Below are positions 18,206-27,591 of a stretch of DNA of 64,000 nt, in pieces. Where the stretch lies: contig NZ_JAKRNK010000002.1 of assembly GCF_022346885.1 (NCBI RefSeq), positions 372,001 through 436,000 on the forward strand, in the 5' to 3' direction. The position numbers and the translations under genes are program-made. The DNA is from Paenibacillus sp. ACRRX. Its GTDB lineage: Bacteria; Bacillota; Bacilli; Paenibacillales; Paenibacillaceae. The notes beneath the pieces are model-generated. The model was not told where the DNA came from, ran no database searches, and saw only the letters and a program-made list of their open reading frames with translations. Every line of letters begins with the position of its first letter. Positions within the stretch are counted from its first letter, which is position 1.

Positions 18206-20254
18206 ATGACCATTGAACGACATGCCGCTCCCCGCCGGTCCGGCAAAAAAGCGCTTATCACCACAATTGCGCTAGCAACAGCCATCACCTTTTTCCACCC
18301 GCTCTGTTTATCAGATGTATCCGCAGCCGAGTCCCCGACTACAGCTTCACATCAAACTTTACCTACAACAGCAGGTCCGACCTCTCCCCAAGAAGTAGAA
18401 GCATTTGCCGACAAACTATTCGCGTCATCCAAGATGAAAGATATCCCTGGCGCTGTATTTGTAGTCGTAAAGGATGGGAAGCTGTTATTAAATAAGGGAT
18501 ATGGATATTCGGATGTTAAAGCAAAAAAACCGATGGACCCAGACAAAACGGTTATGCGAGTGGCATCCATCACCAAGCCATTTACAACTGCGGTGCTGCT
18601 GCAGCTTGCCGAGCAAGGGAAGCTAGACTTAAAGAAAGACATATCCGCATATTTGGAGGACCTACACATTCCTCGCAAAGTAGAGGGTGATTTAACTGCC
18701 GAGCACTTAATGACCCATACAAGCGGATTTGAATTCCCTGATCCCCCTTTAAGTACCCATTTGACAACTAACGCTGAATACTTACGACACTACACGCCTA
18801 CGGTTGTTCGCAAACCGGGAGAATCCTATATGTATGACAATATGGGCTTTAGCCTTCAAGGGTATATTGTTGAGAAAATTACAGGTGAGCCTTTTCACAA
18901 ATATGCAAAGAAAAGCTTGCTTGATCCGCTTGGCATGACACATAGCAGTTTTATTATGACCCCTGACACAAAAACTTCGTTGTCGCTGTCATATGATTCG
19001 AATGGCGAACCAATGCCTCCATATGAGATTAATCCAGCTGACTCCCCGGATGGCAGTTTATTGTCCACGGGTGGTGACATGGCCAAGTTTATGTTCGCTA
19101 TGCTTAATGCAGGCAGCTATAATGGTCAACAAATCTTAAAACAAGAGTCCGTACGCAGCATGCTTGAGGTTAAAGTATCTTCAGTTGCCGAACTGCCTAA
19201 CACTTCGTACGGATTTGAATCCCTTTTCCGTGAAAACTTCAACGGTCAGAAAGTGCTTGCCAAGGGTGGTGATCTCCCCGGATTTAGTTCCTGGATGTGG
19301 TTATTGCCTGATCAAAAGACTGGGGCATTTGTTATCTTTAATCGTAATGACGCGGCTAATGCCTACTTCCGTGAGCACACTTTTACCTCTTTTATGAACC
19401 ATTATTACCCGGACAATAAACCGGCTCCCACTATTCTAAAGTCAACGCAACAAGAATTGCAGCAGTTTGCAGGAGCTTATCGTGATCTTCGCTTAGGCTT
19501 TGAACTTATACGAGTAGAAACAAAACCTGAAGGCGTGCTGGAATTATCAAGCTCAACGGCCAAACAGCAATTACAGCAAGTCGGCCCGCTCCTATTTAAG
19601 ACCAAGTCGAACAAACTCATTGGTTTCAAACGTGATCCTAAAGGGAATATAACGTACATGGATCAGGGAAATGTGTCATGGCTGCAGAAGCTGCCAGCAC
19701 CAAGCGTAACCATTAGTGACATTAACGAGAATCATCCTTATCGCAACTATATAGATGATCTGCTCCTGCGCGGTGGCATTGAATTGGGAACAGGGAATAC
19801 ATTTTTACCAGATCAAGAACTAACACGTGGTGACTTCATCTCACTGCTCATTTCCAGTATGCATATTAGAAAATCGGATAATACGTCTTCCTTTGCGGAC
19901 ATTAAAGGACATAAGTATGCAAAAGACATTCAAACGGCTGTCGAGTTTGGTCTAGTTACAGGAACACATACGAATCAATTTAGCCCGGACACACCTATAA
20001 CACGTCAAGAAGCAGCCGTAGTCATATGGAGATTAGTCCAACTTATGGGGGCTGATCCTCTGGATGCCAAGCTGGTTGGCGAAACTGATAAATGGGCCCT
20101 GACTGCGGTGAAGTATGCTGTCGCAAGCCAGATTTATGGTCCCGAGGTATCCCCTCGTGCTGACGGTTCAGTAGACTATGGCTCTAAACGTAACTTGGAA
20201 CGTAAAGAAGCAGCAGCATTGATCAGTCTGCTTCTGTCTGGACCGATTTCATAG
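18206..20254 (+). CDS. Secreted serine hydrolase (beta-lactamase/PBP4* fold) with C-terminal SLH domains
   Basis: This 682-residue protein has a signal peptide (about 1-41, basic start, hydrophobic stretch, cut near SAAES). A class C beta-lactamase-type domain spans about 62-400, with SITK (Ser121), YDN near 212 and KGGD near 357. The linker and lipocalin-like segment (about 415-500, ELQQFAGAYRDL) is typical of this hydrolase group. Three SLH modules finish the protein (about 505-680, PDQELTRGDF, SPDTPITRQEA, RNLERKEAA), anchoring it to cell-wall polymer. Likely substrates are D-amino-acid peptides or esters at the surface; a true beta-lactamase role is not shown. Start ATG follows AAAGGAGG. 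Monocistronic, with an inverted-repeat promoter and its own terminator. Confidence 0.9.
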   Translation: MTIERHAAPRRSGKKALITTIALATAITFFHPLCLSDVSAAESPTTASHQTLPTTAGPTSPQEVEAFADKLFASSKMKDIPGAVFVVVKDGKLLLNKGYGYSDVKAKKPMDPDKTVMRVASITKPFTTAVLLQLAEQGKLDLKKDISAYLEDLHIPRKVEGDLTAEHLMTHTSGFEFPDPPLSTHLTTNAEYLRHYTPTVVRKPGESYMYDNMGFSLQGYIVEKITGEPFHKYAKKSLLDPLGMTHSSFIMTPDTKTSLSLSYDSNGEPMPPYEINPADSPDGSLLSTGGDMAKFMFAMLNAGSYNGQQILKQESVRSMLEVKVSSVAELPNTSYGFESLFRENFNGQKVLAKGGDLPGFSSWMWLLPDQKTGAFVIFNRNDAANAYFREHTFTSFMNHYYPDNKPAPTILKSTQQELQQFAGAYRDLRLGFELIRVETKPEGVLELSSSTAKQQLQQVGPLLFKTKSNKLIGFKRDPKGNITYMDQGNVSWLQKLPAPSVTISDINENHPYRNYIDDLLLRGGIELGTGNTFLPDQELTRGDFISLLISSMHIRKSDNTSSFADIKGHKYAKDIQTAVEFGLVTGTHTNQFSPDTPITRQEAAVVIWRLVQLMGADPLDAKLVGETDKWALTAVKYAVASQIYGPEVSPRADGSVDYGSKRNLERKEAAALISLLLSGPIS

Positions 20255-20333
20255 GACATTTTTCCATATCCAAATACGCTATCGCGTATAAATAACACAT
20301 AAATCTATCCTATTTTCCAGCCTGCAAATCTAT

Positions 20334-20365
20334 AGCCTCGTTCCGTCACACTGGAACGGGGCTTT
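20334..20365 (+). terminator. Intrinsic terminator of the SLH hydrolase gene
   Basis: AGCCTCGTTCC (20334-20344) pairs with GGAACGGGGCT (20353-20363, one G-T pair), followed by TTTTT. Confidence 0.88.
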
Positions 20366-20441
20366 TTGGTCTTTGTAATACCCTTTATTTGATTTTAAGC
20401 TTAGAACCCTATATCTTTTTTATAACAGGAGGGGAACAGCA

Positions 20442-21290
20442 ATGATTGAAATTGGTCTTGCGGGTTGGGGAGATCATAACGACCTGTATCGCAGCGGAGT
20501 CGCAGCCCGCAACAAATTAAAAGCATACAGCTCCCATTTTCCCGTTGTGGAAGTTGATAGTTCCTTTTACGCGATTCAAGCAGCTTCAACATTTGAGAAA
20601 TGGTCGAAAGAAACACCTAATGAGTTTGGATTCATCGTCAAAGCCTATCAAGGAATGACCGGACATGACCGCAAAGGGATGGCTTATGAGGCTGAAGCAG
20701 AAATGTTCCGCAAGTTTATCCACTCTATTGAACCAATAAGACAGTCAGGTAAGCTCAAATCGGTCTTGTTCCAATATCCGCCATGGTTTGACTGTACACG
20801 TGAACATGTACATACGCTAAAAAAAGCTCGGCACCTCATGGGTAATATGCCCTTGTCGCTTGAATTTCGCCATCAGAGCTGGTTTACCCCTGATATGAGG
20901 GCAAGAACTCTAACCTTTATGGAACAGCAGCACTGGGCGCACAGCATATGTGACGAGCCTCAAGCAGGACAAGGATCTGTCCCCATAGTGCCGCATCCAA
21001 CAAACCCTGATGTGACCCTTGTACGGTTTCATGGACGTAACGTTAGTGGATGGAAATCACATGGCCAGACGAACTGGCGTGATGTCAGGTACTTGTATCA
21101 TTACAATAAGCAAGAATTATCGGAATGGAGGGAGCGCTTGCTTACCCTGCAGCAGCATTCAAAGCATATTTATGTCATCTTTAATAATAACTCTGGTGGG
21201 CATGCAGCCCAGAACGCAAAAGATTTAATCCAATTGCTAGGGATTACCTATGAAGGGCTCGGACCACGGCAGTTGGATCTGTTTGAGTAA
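20442..21290 (+). CDS. DUF72 domain protein
   Basis: A 282-residue soluble protein with DUF72 motifs: the N-terminal IGLAGWGDH, FPVVEVDSSFYAIQAASTFEKW near 35-55, FGFIVKAYQGMTGH, VLFQYPPWF, LSLEFRHQSWF, RFHGRN and the YVIFNNNSGGHAAQNA ending. DUF72 proteins are TIM-barrel-like and widely conserved, with no settled function; a phosphodiesterase-like or nucleic-acid role has been suggested only by fold. Start ATG follows ACAGGAGGGG. It stands alone between the SLH hydrolase and a two-component system. Confidence 0.9.
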   Translation: MIEIGLAGWGDHNDLYRSGVAARNKLKAYSSHFPVVEVDSSFYAIQAASTFEKWSKETPNEFGFIVKAYQGMTGHDRKGMAYEAEAEMFRKFIHSIEPIRQSGKLKSVLFQYPPWFDCTREHVHTLKKARHLMGNMPLSLEFRHQSWFTPDMRARTLTFMEQQHWAHSICDEPQAGQGSVPIVPHPTNPDVTLVRFHGRNVSGWKSHGQTNWRDVRYLYHYNKQELSEWRERLLTLQQHSKHIYVIFNNNSGGHAAQNAKDLIQLLGITYEGLGPRQLDLFE

Positions 21291-21366
21291 AAAATCTTAA
21301 TATCCATGGATTAGCATGTTCCCCTGCTCCTCGGACATAATAAATGCAAATTAATCGTAATGCGAG

Positions 21367-22065
21367 TTGAGCATGATGGATGCAGACAAAATTTTGCTAG
21401 TAGAAGATGAACACAACGTATCTCAATTTATTCAATTAGAGCTTGAACATGAGGGTTATGAAGTAACAGTGGCACAAGATGGCGAACAGGCATTGGAATA
21501 TATCAGTCAGGACAGTTGGAGTCTCATCCTGCTCGACTGGATGATTCCAAAACTGAATGGACTTGAAGTATGCCGCCGAATCCGCAAGACGAGTGATGTT
21601 CCTATTATATTAGTGACTGCACGAGATGATATTGGCGACCTGATTGCGGGCCTGGATACTGGAGCTGACGATTATATTACCAAGCCATTCGAAATTGAAG
21701 AAATGCTGGCTCGTATCCGAACTGTTCTCCGCAGATATAATTGCGCTGTTGGTACGCCGAATGCTGCTCTACATCAAATTGAAGATTTAGTCGTTGATGT
21801 AAAAAAGCGTCTTGTGAGCAGAGCCGAGTCACGCATTGAACTGACACAAAGAGAATTTGATCTCCTCTTATTCCTGCTAGAGCATCAAGGTGAAGTCATC
21901 TCAAGAGAGAGGCTGTTATCTGCTGTATGGGGCTTTGATTTTGTAGGAGAGACAAACGTTGTTGATGTTTACATTCGATATCTTCGAAACAAATTGGATC
22001 GTAAATATAATACAAAACTTATACATACGGTTCGAGGCGTGGGATATGTCATACGATCAGAATGA
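21367..22065 (+). CDS. OmpR/PhoB-family response regulator
   Basis: The receiver domain (about 8-120) has the acidic pair VEDE, phospho-acceptor Asp57 in LLDWMIPKLNGL, Thr in LVTARDD and Lys in DYITKPF. The winged-helix DNA-binding domain is about 135-230 (LTQREFDLLLFLLEHQGEVISRERLL ends the first part; VDVYIRYLRNKLD and HTVRGVGY finish it). Downstream and overlapping is its cognate histidine kinase. The start is uncertain: TTG 21367, ATG 21373 or ATG 21376 are all in frame and none has a strong ribosome site. The regulated genes are not identifiable from the window. Confidence 0.93.
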   Translation: MSMMDADKILLVEDEHNVSQFIQLELEHEGYEVTVAQDGEQALEYISQDSWSLILLDWMIPKLNGLEVCRRIRKTSDVPIILVTARDDIGDLIAGLDTGADDYITKPFEIEEMLARIRTVLRRYNCAVGTPNAALHQIEDLVVDVKKRLVSRAESRIELTQREFDLLLFLLEHQGEVISRERLLSAVWGFDFVGETNVVDVYIRYLRNKLDRKYNTKLIHTVRGVGYVIRSE

Positions 22066-23488
22066 GGAAGCTATGCCCCAGCATGGGAAACAGACACTAA
22101 GAGCACGGCTTGTGCTCAAAATGAATACCCTCATGTTTCGATTTACATTTTGGTATGTGCTCAGTTTGCTAACGGTTATCTTATGGATAGGCTTGTTTAT
22201 CATCGGCAACGTGAGTCATTACTTTATTGCCGATACAAAGTTGGAGCTGCTTGCCGTCGAGCAAAAACTAAAAAGTACCCTTCAAGATGAAATTCATGAG
22301 GACTGGAATCTGACTTTAAATGATCTGCTTTACCCCGAGCATGTGAACTACGACGTCAGGATCGTAGATGCCGCGGGTAACACAATGGCTCAATCAAGAG
22401 GTTGGGATGATAATATTAGCAATGAGGAAATCGAAGTTGACCTTAAATGGACCGATACCATCTGGTGGAGCTGGAAAGGCGGCTTGTTCTTTCAGGATGA
22501 AGTCAAGTGGCGGCAAGCTAATGGAAAATGGGGTACCTTCTATATTCATGTTCACCTCAATGCAATCGAACGTTTGTTAAAAATTATTATTAAAGTACTA
22601 TTATTTACGGCCATTATTAGTGGAACGCTAGGGACGTTTCTCATTTACCATATTACACGCAGAAACTTGTCCCCCCTGTTCTCCATTACCAATGCCGTTC
22701 GTAGAATGCGTAATCTGCCGAACTTGAATCAGCGTATCCCGATTCCTGTAACACCAATCGAGCTAACAAATCTGGCACGTACGATTAATCAGCTATTAGA
22801 CGAGCATAAGGGACTGCTGGAGCGTGAGATGCACTTTATTACGAACGCTTCACACGAATTGCGTACACCGCTTACTGCTTTTCGCGGGCACGTCAACTTG
22901 ATCAAACGTTGGGGTAATCAGAATCCAGTTGTGCTGAATCAGTCCATTCAAGCGCTGGATCAAGAAAGTCAACGCATGCAGCGGCTCATTATTCAATTAC
23001 TGGCTGTTGCACGAAACGCAAATATATCCATTAAAAAGGATAAAGTCGATTTGACCTCGCTACTTGAAGAGGTACTACGTCAGTTATGGAAGCAAGAGTA
23101 TCAAATATCGCTTCAGGTTCATTATGACCAACCCATTTATGTCATAGGCGATAGAGAGCAATTAAGACAAGTTGCCGTCATCTTAATCGAGAATGCGATT
23201 CGCTACACCAATCCATATGGTCGTATCGATATATGTGTAACGCAAAGCCCACAACACGTATGTTTCTCCGTTGCGGATACCGGGATTGGTATTCCGCAAG
23301 CAGAACAAAGCAAAATATTTGACCGTTTCTATCGCGTAGACAAAGCACGCTCTCGTGTAACCGGAGGCACCGGTCTCGGGTTGTCGATTGCAAGGCAATT
23401 AGTCAACAACCATAATGGAACGATAACGGTTGAGAGCGAGTTGGGACGCGGCAGTACGTTTACCGTCTGTTTTCCTTCACCTGTCTAA
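22046..23488 (+). CDS. Sensor histidine kinase, HisKA/HATPase type
   Basis: It has two transmembrane segments (about residues 30-52 and 180-200) around a short extracellular sensor rich in Trp. A HAMP linker follows, then HisKA with FITNASHELRTPLTAFRGHV (phospho-His in SHELRTP) and HATPase_c with LIENAIRYTNPYG (N box), ADTGIGIP (G1) and GTGLGLSIARQL (G2). The predicted start ATG 22046 overlaps the regulator by 20 bases; ATG 22073, preceded by GAGGAAG, is an equally good choice. It forms an operon with the response regulator. The stimulus is unknown; this HK/RR class is often linked to envelope stress or metal sensing. Confidence 0.92.
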   Translation: MSYDQNEEAMPQHGKQTLRARLVLKMNTLMFRFTFWYVLSLLTVILWIGLFIIGNVSHYFIADTKLELLAVEQKLKSTLQDEIHEDWNLTLNDLLYPEHVNYDVRIVDAAGNTMAQSRGWDDNISNEEIEVDLKWTDTIWWSWKGGLFFQDEVKWRQANGKWGTFYIHVHLNAIERLLKIIIKVLLFTAIISGTLGTFLIYHITRRNLSPLFSITNAVRRMRNLPNLNQRIPIPVTPIELTNLARTINQLLDEHKGLLEREMHFITNASHELRTPLTAFRGHVNLIKRWGNQNPVVLNQSIQALDQESQRMQRLIIQLLAVARNANISIKKDKVDLTSLLEEVLRQLWKQEYQISLQVHYDQPIYVIGDREQLRQVAVILIENAIRYTNPYGRIDICVTQSPQHVCFSVADTGIGIPQAEQSKIFDRFYRVDKARSRVTGGTGLGLSIARQLVNNHNGTITVESELGRGSTFTVCFPSPV

Positions 23489-23500
23489 GCTATGTACGGC

Positions 23501-23543
23501 AAGCTATAGAAACGGAGTGAACGTGGCTCCTTTCTATAGGCTT
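23501..23543 (+). terminator. Possible terminator hairpin after the kinase gene
   Basis: AAGCTATAGAAACGGAG (23501-23517) pairs, with mismatches, with CTCCTTTCTATAGGCTT (23527-23543). There is no T run after it, so termination efficiency is doubtful. Confidence 0.4.
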
Positions 23544-23610
23544 GTCCGGTCTATCTATAAATCACTGCGTGTATGAGCTACACAGTACGAATACTCGAAT
23601 AAATGGCACG

Positions 23611-24090
23611 TTACAAAACTCGACGAATCTTAGTGATTCGTGAATTCCAAGTGCTGAGCTTGGACACCGTCACACCCGGTTTACCATAAGTGTGCAATAT
23701 CTTGCCGTTACCCATGTACACAGCTACATGATGAATCGGAGAGTAGAAGAAGATTAAGTCTCCTTTTTTGAGTTGGCTTTTCTTTACTGCATGACCCACT
23801 TTGGACTGCTGCCTAGAGTCCCTTGGCAATTTAATTCCATGCTTTTTAAAAATATATTGAGTAAAGGAGGAGCAATCAAAGGATCTTGTTTGTCCAGTTG
23901 CAGCTCCGAACTTATATCGAACTCCCATATATTTTTTCCCAGTCGCAATAATTTGATTTGCCTTTGAACTTGAAGTTATTGTAGCCGCTTCCGCAGATTG
24001 CAATGGAGCAACTACGCTCCCCGCAAACAAAAATGATGCACTTAAACTTACACATACGAGCAATTTGCCGAATTTGACTTTATTCAACAA
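23611..24090 (-). CDS. Secreted NlpC/P60 (C40) endopeptidase
   Basis: Cell-wall gamma-D-glutamyl-type peptidases of this family cut stem peptides. This 159-residue protein has a signal peptide (about 1-35, ending SAEA) and a bare catalytic domain with RSFDCSSFTQYIF (Cys near 75), SPIHHVAVYMGNGK (His near 125) and HTYGKPG (third polar residue). There is no SH3 or LysM domain, so binding must be through the catalytic part or a partner. ATG start follows GAAGGAGATG. A leader of about 130 bases precedes it. Confidence 0.93.
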   Translation of the reverse strand: MLNKVKFGKLLVCVSLSASFLFAGSVVAPLQSAEAATITSSSKANQIIATGKKYMGVRYKFGAATGQTRSFDCSSFTQYIFKKHGIKLPRDSRQQSKVGHAVKKSQLKKGDLIFFYSPIHHVAVYMGNGKILHTYGKPGVTVSKLSTWNSRITKIRRVL

Positions 24091-24527
24091 TCGAACTCAT
24101 CTCCTTCAGTTATTTTTTTGGGGTGGTTAACCCTTTCCTAAGATAACACAAGGTATTTCCCCACAATTTACCGCCGATTGTTGTAAGCCAGTACTGCTCA
24201 TGCTTCAAGCGATTCTATGAAAAGACCATTATAAAATTCTCATTAAATTCACCTTGACAACATAAGAACAAAACAAAATCAGGCGGGACGTGACTTATAT
24301 CCCCCCCTTCGTCGTCGAGCCGCTTCGAAAAATAAGACACTACAAGTGAAAAACGCAGTTACGAACAGCTACGCGGGCACTCATTAAGAATCGAATTCCT
24401 CCAAAATAACATGCGGCTGTTTACATGTGTTCTGCAAAAACATTCGCTTTTTCCTGATTTGCGACAGCTACAAGGTTGATTGTTATTCCGAAGGCTTGAT
24501 GTCCTCACGTCGTCAGTACATACTAAA
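24091..24527. other. Intergenic region upstream of the NlpC/P60 gene
   Basis: On the minus strand a TATAAT near 24225-24230 would give a leader of about 130 bases containing GTGGGG and CCACCCC segments able to pair. The leader does not match the ydaO/c-di-AMP riboswitch that often precedes such genes. Otherwise the stretch is AT-rich without a supported gene. Confidence 0.4.
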
Positions 24528-24562
24528 TAGAGCGCTTAAGAGGTCAACCCCTAAGCGCTCTA
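24528..24562 (-). terminator. Hairpin after the YetF-like gene
   Basis: TAGAGCGCTTA (24528-24538) pairs perfectly with TAAGCGCTCTA (24552-24562). The T run on the minus side is short and broken. Confidence 0.6.
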
Positions 24563-24612
24563 TTACATGTATTAAGATGAAAAATGCTAATCTGCTACAC
24601 CTGAAGCTTAGG

Positions 24613-25476
24613 TCATTTCTTTGAAAGCTCGGTAATATCGGGCATTACCCGTTCCAAATCAGACCTAAAACGTTCATACAACTGCTGTAGTTTCACATCA
24701 TCATCTGTACCTTTTAACTTCCTCAATTCTGCCTCGCATTGCTTAAGCAGCATAGTTAATTGCACGTTCGGTTTCTGCTGCGTCCCTACACTTAATTGAT
24801 CGTCATACAGATCAATATACAACTGATTATTGGAATCCACTTGTCCAAGAAATACTTCTTCCAACTTATACCCAACCTTCTCCAGCTCATGATGAAGCCA
24901 ATTAAGGTCTAATCCCAATGCTCGCAGCGGTTCAGGCAGCAGCTTGCCATCCATAATAACGAGTTGGGGTTCTTTCTCGTTCGGCAGCACAATTCCTAAA
25001 TCCTTGGCTGTCAACGGTTGATTTTCCTTCTTCAACAGCACATTGATTTCGCCACTCGGTTCAATCACCGCAAATTCTACATCAGCTACTCGGAATGCAT
25101 TATTCTTGCGTAACTGCTGCATAAGTTCATCTGAGGTAATGCGTTCTTTATGTAAATTTTTCTCAAGTACTCTACCACCCTTTATTAACACGGTTGATTT
25201 GCTGTCAATAAAGTTCCGCAATTTTTTCGTTTTGATCTGCAGATATTCGATTCCGAGTGAGAATCCAACCCACACCACTAAAGAAATTATGCCCAAATAC
25301 CACTTTGCTTCTGCGTCCAACGAAATGTAAGCAGCAATGCTGCCAATCGTTATGCCTGTAATATACTCAAATAGTGAAAGTTGTGATACCTGTCTTTTCC
25401 CTAGCAACTTGGTTAAAAAAAAGAGTACAACAACGGATACCAATGTTCGTATGGCAATTTCAAATCCCTCAAGCAA
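24613..25476 (-). CDS. YetF/YcaP family (DUF421) membrane protein
   Basis: This 287-residue protein has three N-terminal membrane segments (about 5-25, 33-52, 60-80) with TKLLGKRQVSQLSLFEYITG, the DUF421 signature. A cytoplasmic domain follows (KGGRVLEKNLHKERITSDEL and NAFRVADVEFAVIEPSGEIN). The tail (about 230-287) is charged and helical. Bacillus relatives (YetF, YrbG, YkjA) include spore-associated members, but the biochemical role is unknown. It is not clearly co-transcribed with the phosphatase gene upstream. Confidence 0.9.
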   Translation of the reverse strand: MLEGFEIAIRTLVSVVVLFFLTKLLGKRQVSQLSLFEYITGITIGSIAAYISLDAEAKWYLGIISLVVWVGFSLGIEYLQIKTKKLRNFIDSKSTVLIKGGRVLEKNLHKERITSDELMQQLRKNNAFRVADVEFAVIEPSGEINVLLKKENQPLTAKDLGIVLPNEKEPQLVIMDGKLLPEPLRALGLDLNWLHHELEKVGYKLEEVFLGQVDSNNQLYIDLYDDQLSVGTQQKPNVQLTMLLKQCEAELRKLKGTDDDVKLQQLYERFRSDLERVMPDITELSKK

Positions 25477-25589
25477 GTATGTTCCTCCATTCTTTTAACG
25501 TGCTGTTGGATTTAATATTTGCCATACATCACAAAGTTATGCCTCACTGACCATTTGAACAGGCCTACGACCTTCTCAAGTCGCGTTCG

Positions 25590-26177
25590 TTATAGATTTG
25601 TTGATGTCAGATGCTGTGTACAATTGTGCAGTTCGCAGGACCATCCCTTTTCGGCATGGACCACACAAGTGAGAGAGGTATTGTCCAGTGGTCCATCACG
25701 GTCTGGATGAGGAACAATCTCGTTTAACATATGTTTAATAAAGGCACCGTGGCTCACCACAAGTACGTTCTTTCCGTAGTGTTCACGAAGCAGCACCTCA
25801 AACGCGGACATACCGCGTGCCACTACACTCTCTTTACTCTCCATACCTAGATCGATTTCCCACCATTTTAAGCCCCATTTTGCTACACGCTCCGCTTCTG
25901 TCGTTCCTTCTATCTGTCCTCCGCTAGCTTCTCTTAATCGATCATCCAACAGAAGTGGAATGCTGCCGAACTTTCCCTGAATAATTTCTGCCGTTTGCTT
26001 GGCCCTCAAGAGAGAGCTCGACACGATTAAATCCCACGTTTCTAAGCAAAGTCTTTCCCCCAAGAGGTGAGCGTCACGTTCACCTGCTTCATCAAGCGAA
26101 ATATCGGAGTTCCCCTGTGCTCTGCCTTCTTTATTCCAAGGTGTGCTGCCATGTCGTATAATGCCAAATCTTGTCAT
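25590..26177 (-). CDS. Histidine phosphatase family protein (phosphoglycerate-mutase-like)
   Basis: This 195-residue enzyme opens with FGIIRHGSTPWNKEGRAQG, the RHG catalytic motif with its phospho-His. It also has LIVSSSLLRAKQTAEII, LREASGGQIEG and the second His in VLVVSHGAFIKHML. Such proteins are phosphatases of varied small substrates (PhoE, CobC, GpmB-like); the substrate cannot be set here. There is no cobalamin context, which argues against CobC. Single gene; ATG follows GGAGGATATCTC. Confidence 0.9.
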   Translation of the reverse strand: MTRFGIIRHGSTPWNKEGRAQGNSDISLDEAGERDAHLLGERLCLETWDLIVSSSLLRAKQTAEIIQGKFGSIPLLLDDRLREASGGQIEGTTEAERVAKWGLKWWEIDLGMESKESVVARGMSAFEVLLREHYGKNVLVVSHGAFIKHMLNEIVPHPDRDGPLDNTSLTCVVHAEKGWSCELHNCTQHLTSTNL

Positions 26178-26263
26178 GAGATATCCTCCGTAATCATGTT
26201 AGTTGTTAGATGAATCTATACTAATAGTATACACAAACGACTCCTGCCTTTCTAAATTACACA

Positions 26264-26289
26264 AAAACACTTGGAAACCCAAGTGTTTT
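26264..26289 (-). terminator. Intrinsic terminator after the AraC/GyrI-like regulator
   Basis: AAAACACTTGG (26264-26274) pairs with CCAAGTGTTTT (26279-26289) around AAAC, with T-rich tails both ways. It lies about 180 bases past the regulator stop. Confidence 0.8.
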
Positions 26290-26466
26290 GTTCGACAAGA
26301 ATATTGTCACATCCATGCAGACGTTTAAAAACATAGTTTTATTACAACTTATGTATGACCGATACGCAGCCATATTAGGCAGCCATAAAATATGGCTAAT
26401 TGCTGCACGGGAGACTCGAGAATTAGTTCTGCTTCCTTCCTGCTTACTTGGCTAATAACCTGCAAA

Positions 26467-27345
26467 CTAGACGGATTGCTTGATTGGGATATAAATAGAC
26501 ATCTTCATCTGATCCGGATAACGGGAGTGACCCACGTCTGTTATTTCGAAGTCAGGTCCTTCCAATCGTTCATAATTGGAATTGGGCAACCAGGTTCCGT
26601 ATATAAAACGTCTTGTATTCTGTACCTCATCAGCATGTCCATGAACCTTAAATTCAGCATATAGGCCTTTTGGAAGGCTATATCGAATAAGATCTTTTGT
26701 CAGTACATCATCTGAAGGGTATACAGCCTCACCTACGATAAACGAAAATTGACCATTGTCCTGAAATCGGCACGAAACGCCGTATGCCATCCCTGGAGCA
26801 GCTTGATGGGGAATGTGCAAGTAATACTGCTGTTCACCAAAGTGATGATAGAAGCCTGGAATGTCGTGAAAATAAGCTTCCTGCTGAAGATTGGTTATAT
26901 ACTCATACCCAACGATATCTACGGTCGCCAGCGTGGTAATACGAGGTTTATTCATTTGCAAGTCTCCTTTTGCCTGATTTCGATAATCTATAAAGTTTAT
27001 CTTCAATTGATACGCCAACTGCTGGCCAGATGCTCGATATTTAGCTGGTGTAACGCCAAAGCAACTATCAAAAGCACGGGTAAACGCCTCTTGTGAACTG
27101 TACTGGTAGTCTAAAGCCACATCTAATATGTTCCGGTCTGTTGACTTAAGTACGATGGCTGCTTCTGATAAGCGTCGTCTGCGAATATAAGTTTGGACCG
27201 AGAAACCAGAAATCGCCTGAAACAACCTCTGAAAATGAAAAGCTGAAAAGCATGCAGACCTTGCGATTTGCTCAATACGGAGATCCTCTTGTAAGTGCAG
27301 TTCCATGAAATCGATAGCTGCTTGGATCCTATTATAATGGTCCAT
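26467..27345 (-). CDS. AraC-family regulator with GyrI-like effector domain
   Basis: The first 105 residues hold two HTH motifs of the AraC/XylS type (DLRIEQIARSACFSAFHFQR and ILDVALDYQYSSQEAFTRAF, then FGVTPAKYR). Residues about 130-292 form a GyrI/BmrR-type small-molecule binding domain (KGLYAEFKVHGHADEVQNTR-like segment, YGTWLPNSNYE, GPDFEITDV). This Rob/SoxS-plus-GyrI layout is common in Bacillota and often controls drug or metabolite responses. No target gene is adjacent; both neighbours are separated by terminators. The effector is unknown. Confidence 0.92.
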   Translation of the reverse strand: MDHYNRIQAAIDFMELHLQEDLRIEQIARSACFSAFHFQRLFQAISGFSVQTYIRRRRLSEAAIVLKSTDRNILDVALDYQYSSQEAFTRAFDSCFGVTPAKYRASGQQLAYQLKINFIDYRNQAKGDLQMNKPRITTLATVDIVGYEYITNLQQEAYFHDIPGFYHHFGEQQYYLHIPHQAAPGMAYGVSCRFQDNGQFSFIVGEAVYPSDDVLTKDLIRYSLPKGLYAEFKVHGHADEVQNTRRFIYGTWLPNSNYERLEGPDFEITDVGHSRYPDQMKMSIYIPIKQSV

Positions 27346-27460
27346 CTATCTCTGCTCCCTTCCAGACATAATGATGTATCGTTATTGTACATGATGTTCT
27401 CAGTCCCATTTTGATAGGTTGTGCTTTTTTATTTATTACAGTTGAAATAAGCAAAAAAAA

Positions 27461-27489
27461 GACCACATCCGGCGTAAACCGAAGCAGTC
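27461..27489 (-). terminator. Intrinsic terminator of the AI-2E-family transporter gene
   Basis: An imperfect stem (GAC...GTC outer, TCCGG/CCGAA inner) is followed by eight T on the minus strand (27453-27460). Confidence 0.65.
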
Positions 27490-27591
27490 CTGTTGCTTAC
27501 ATGATGATAGCAACCGCAGTGGTACTATCTAGGTGTAACTTATAATCTGAACAGCCTTAGTTCACTTGCTGAGCTCACGATCCGACACGGG

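Noticed and set aside
24091..24230. Possible ydaO/c-di-AMP riboswitch before the NlpC/P60 gene
   Set aside because: The gene type is a common target, but the conserved core sequences of that riboswitch are not present; only generic pairing segments are seen.
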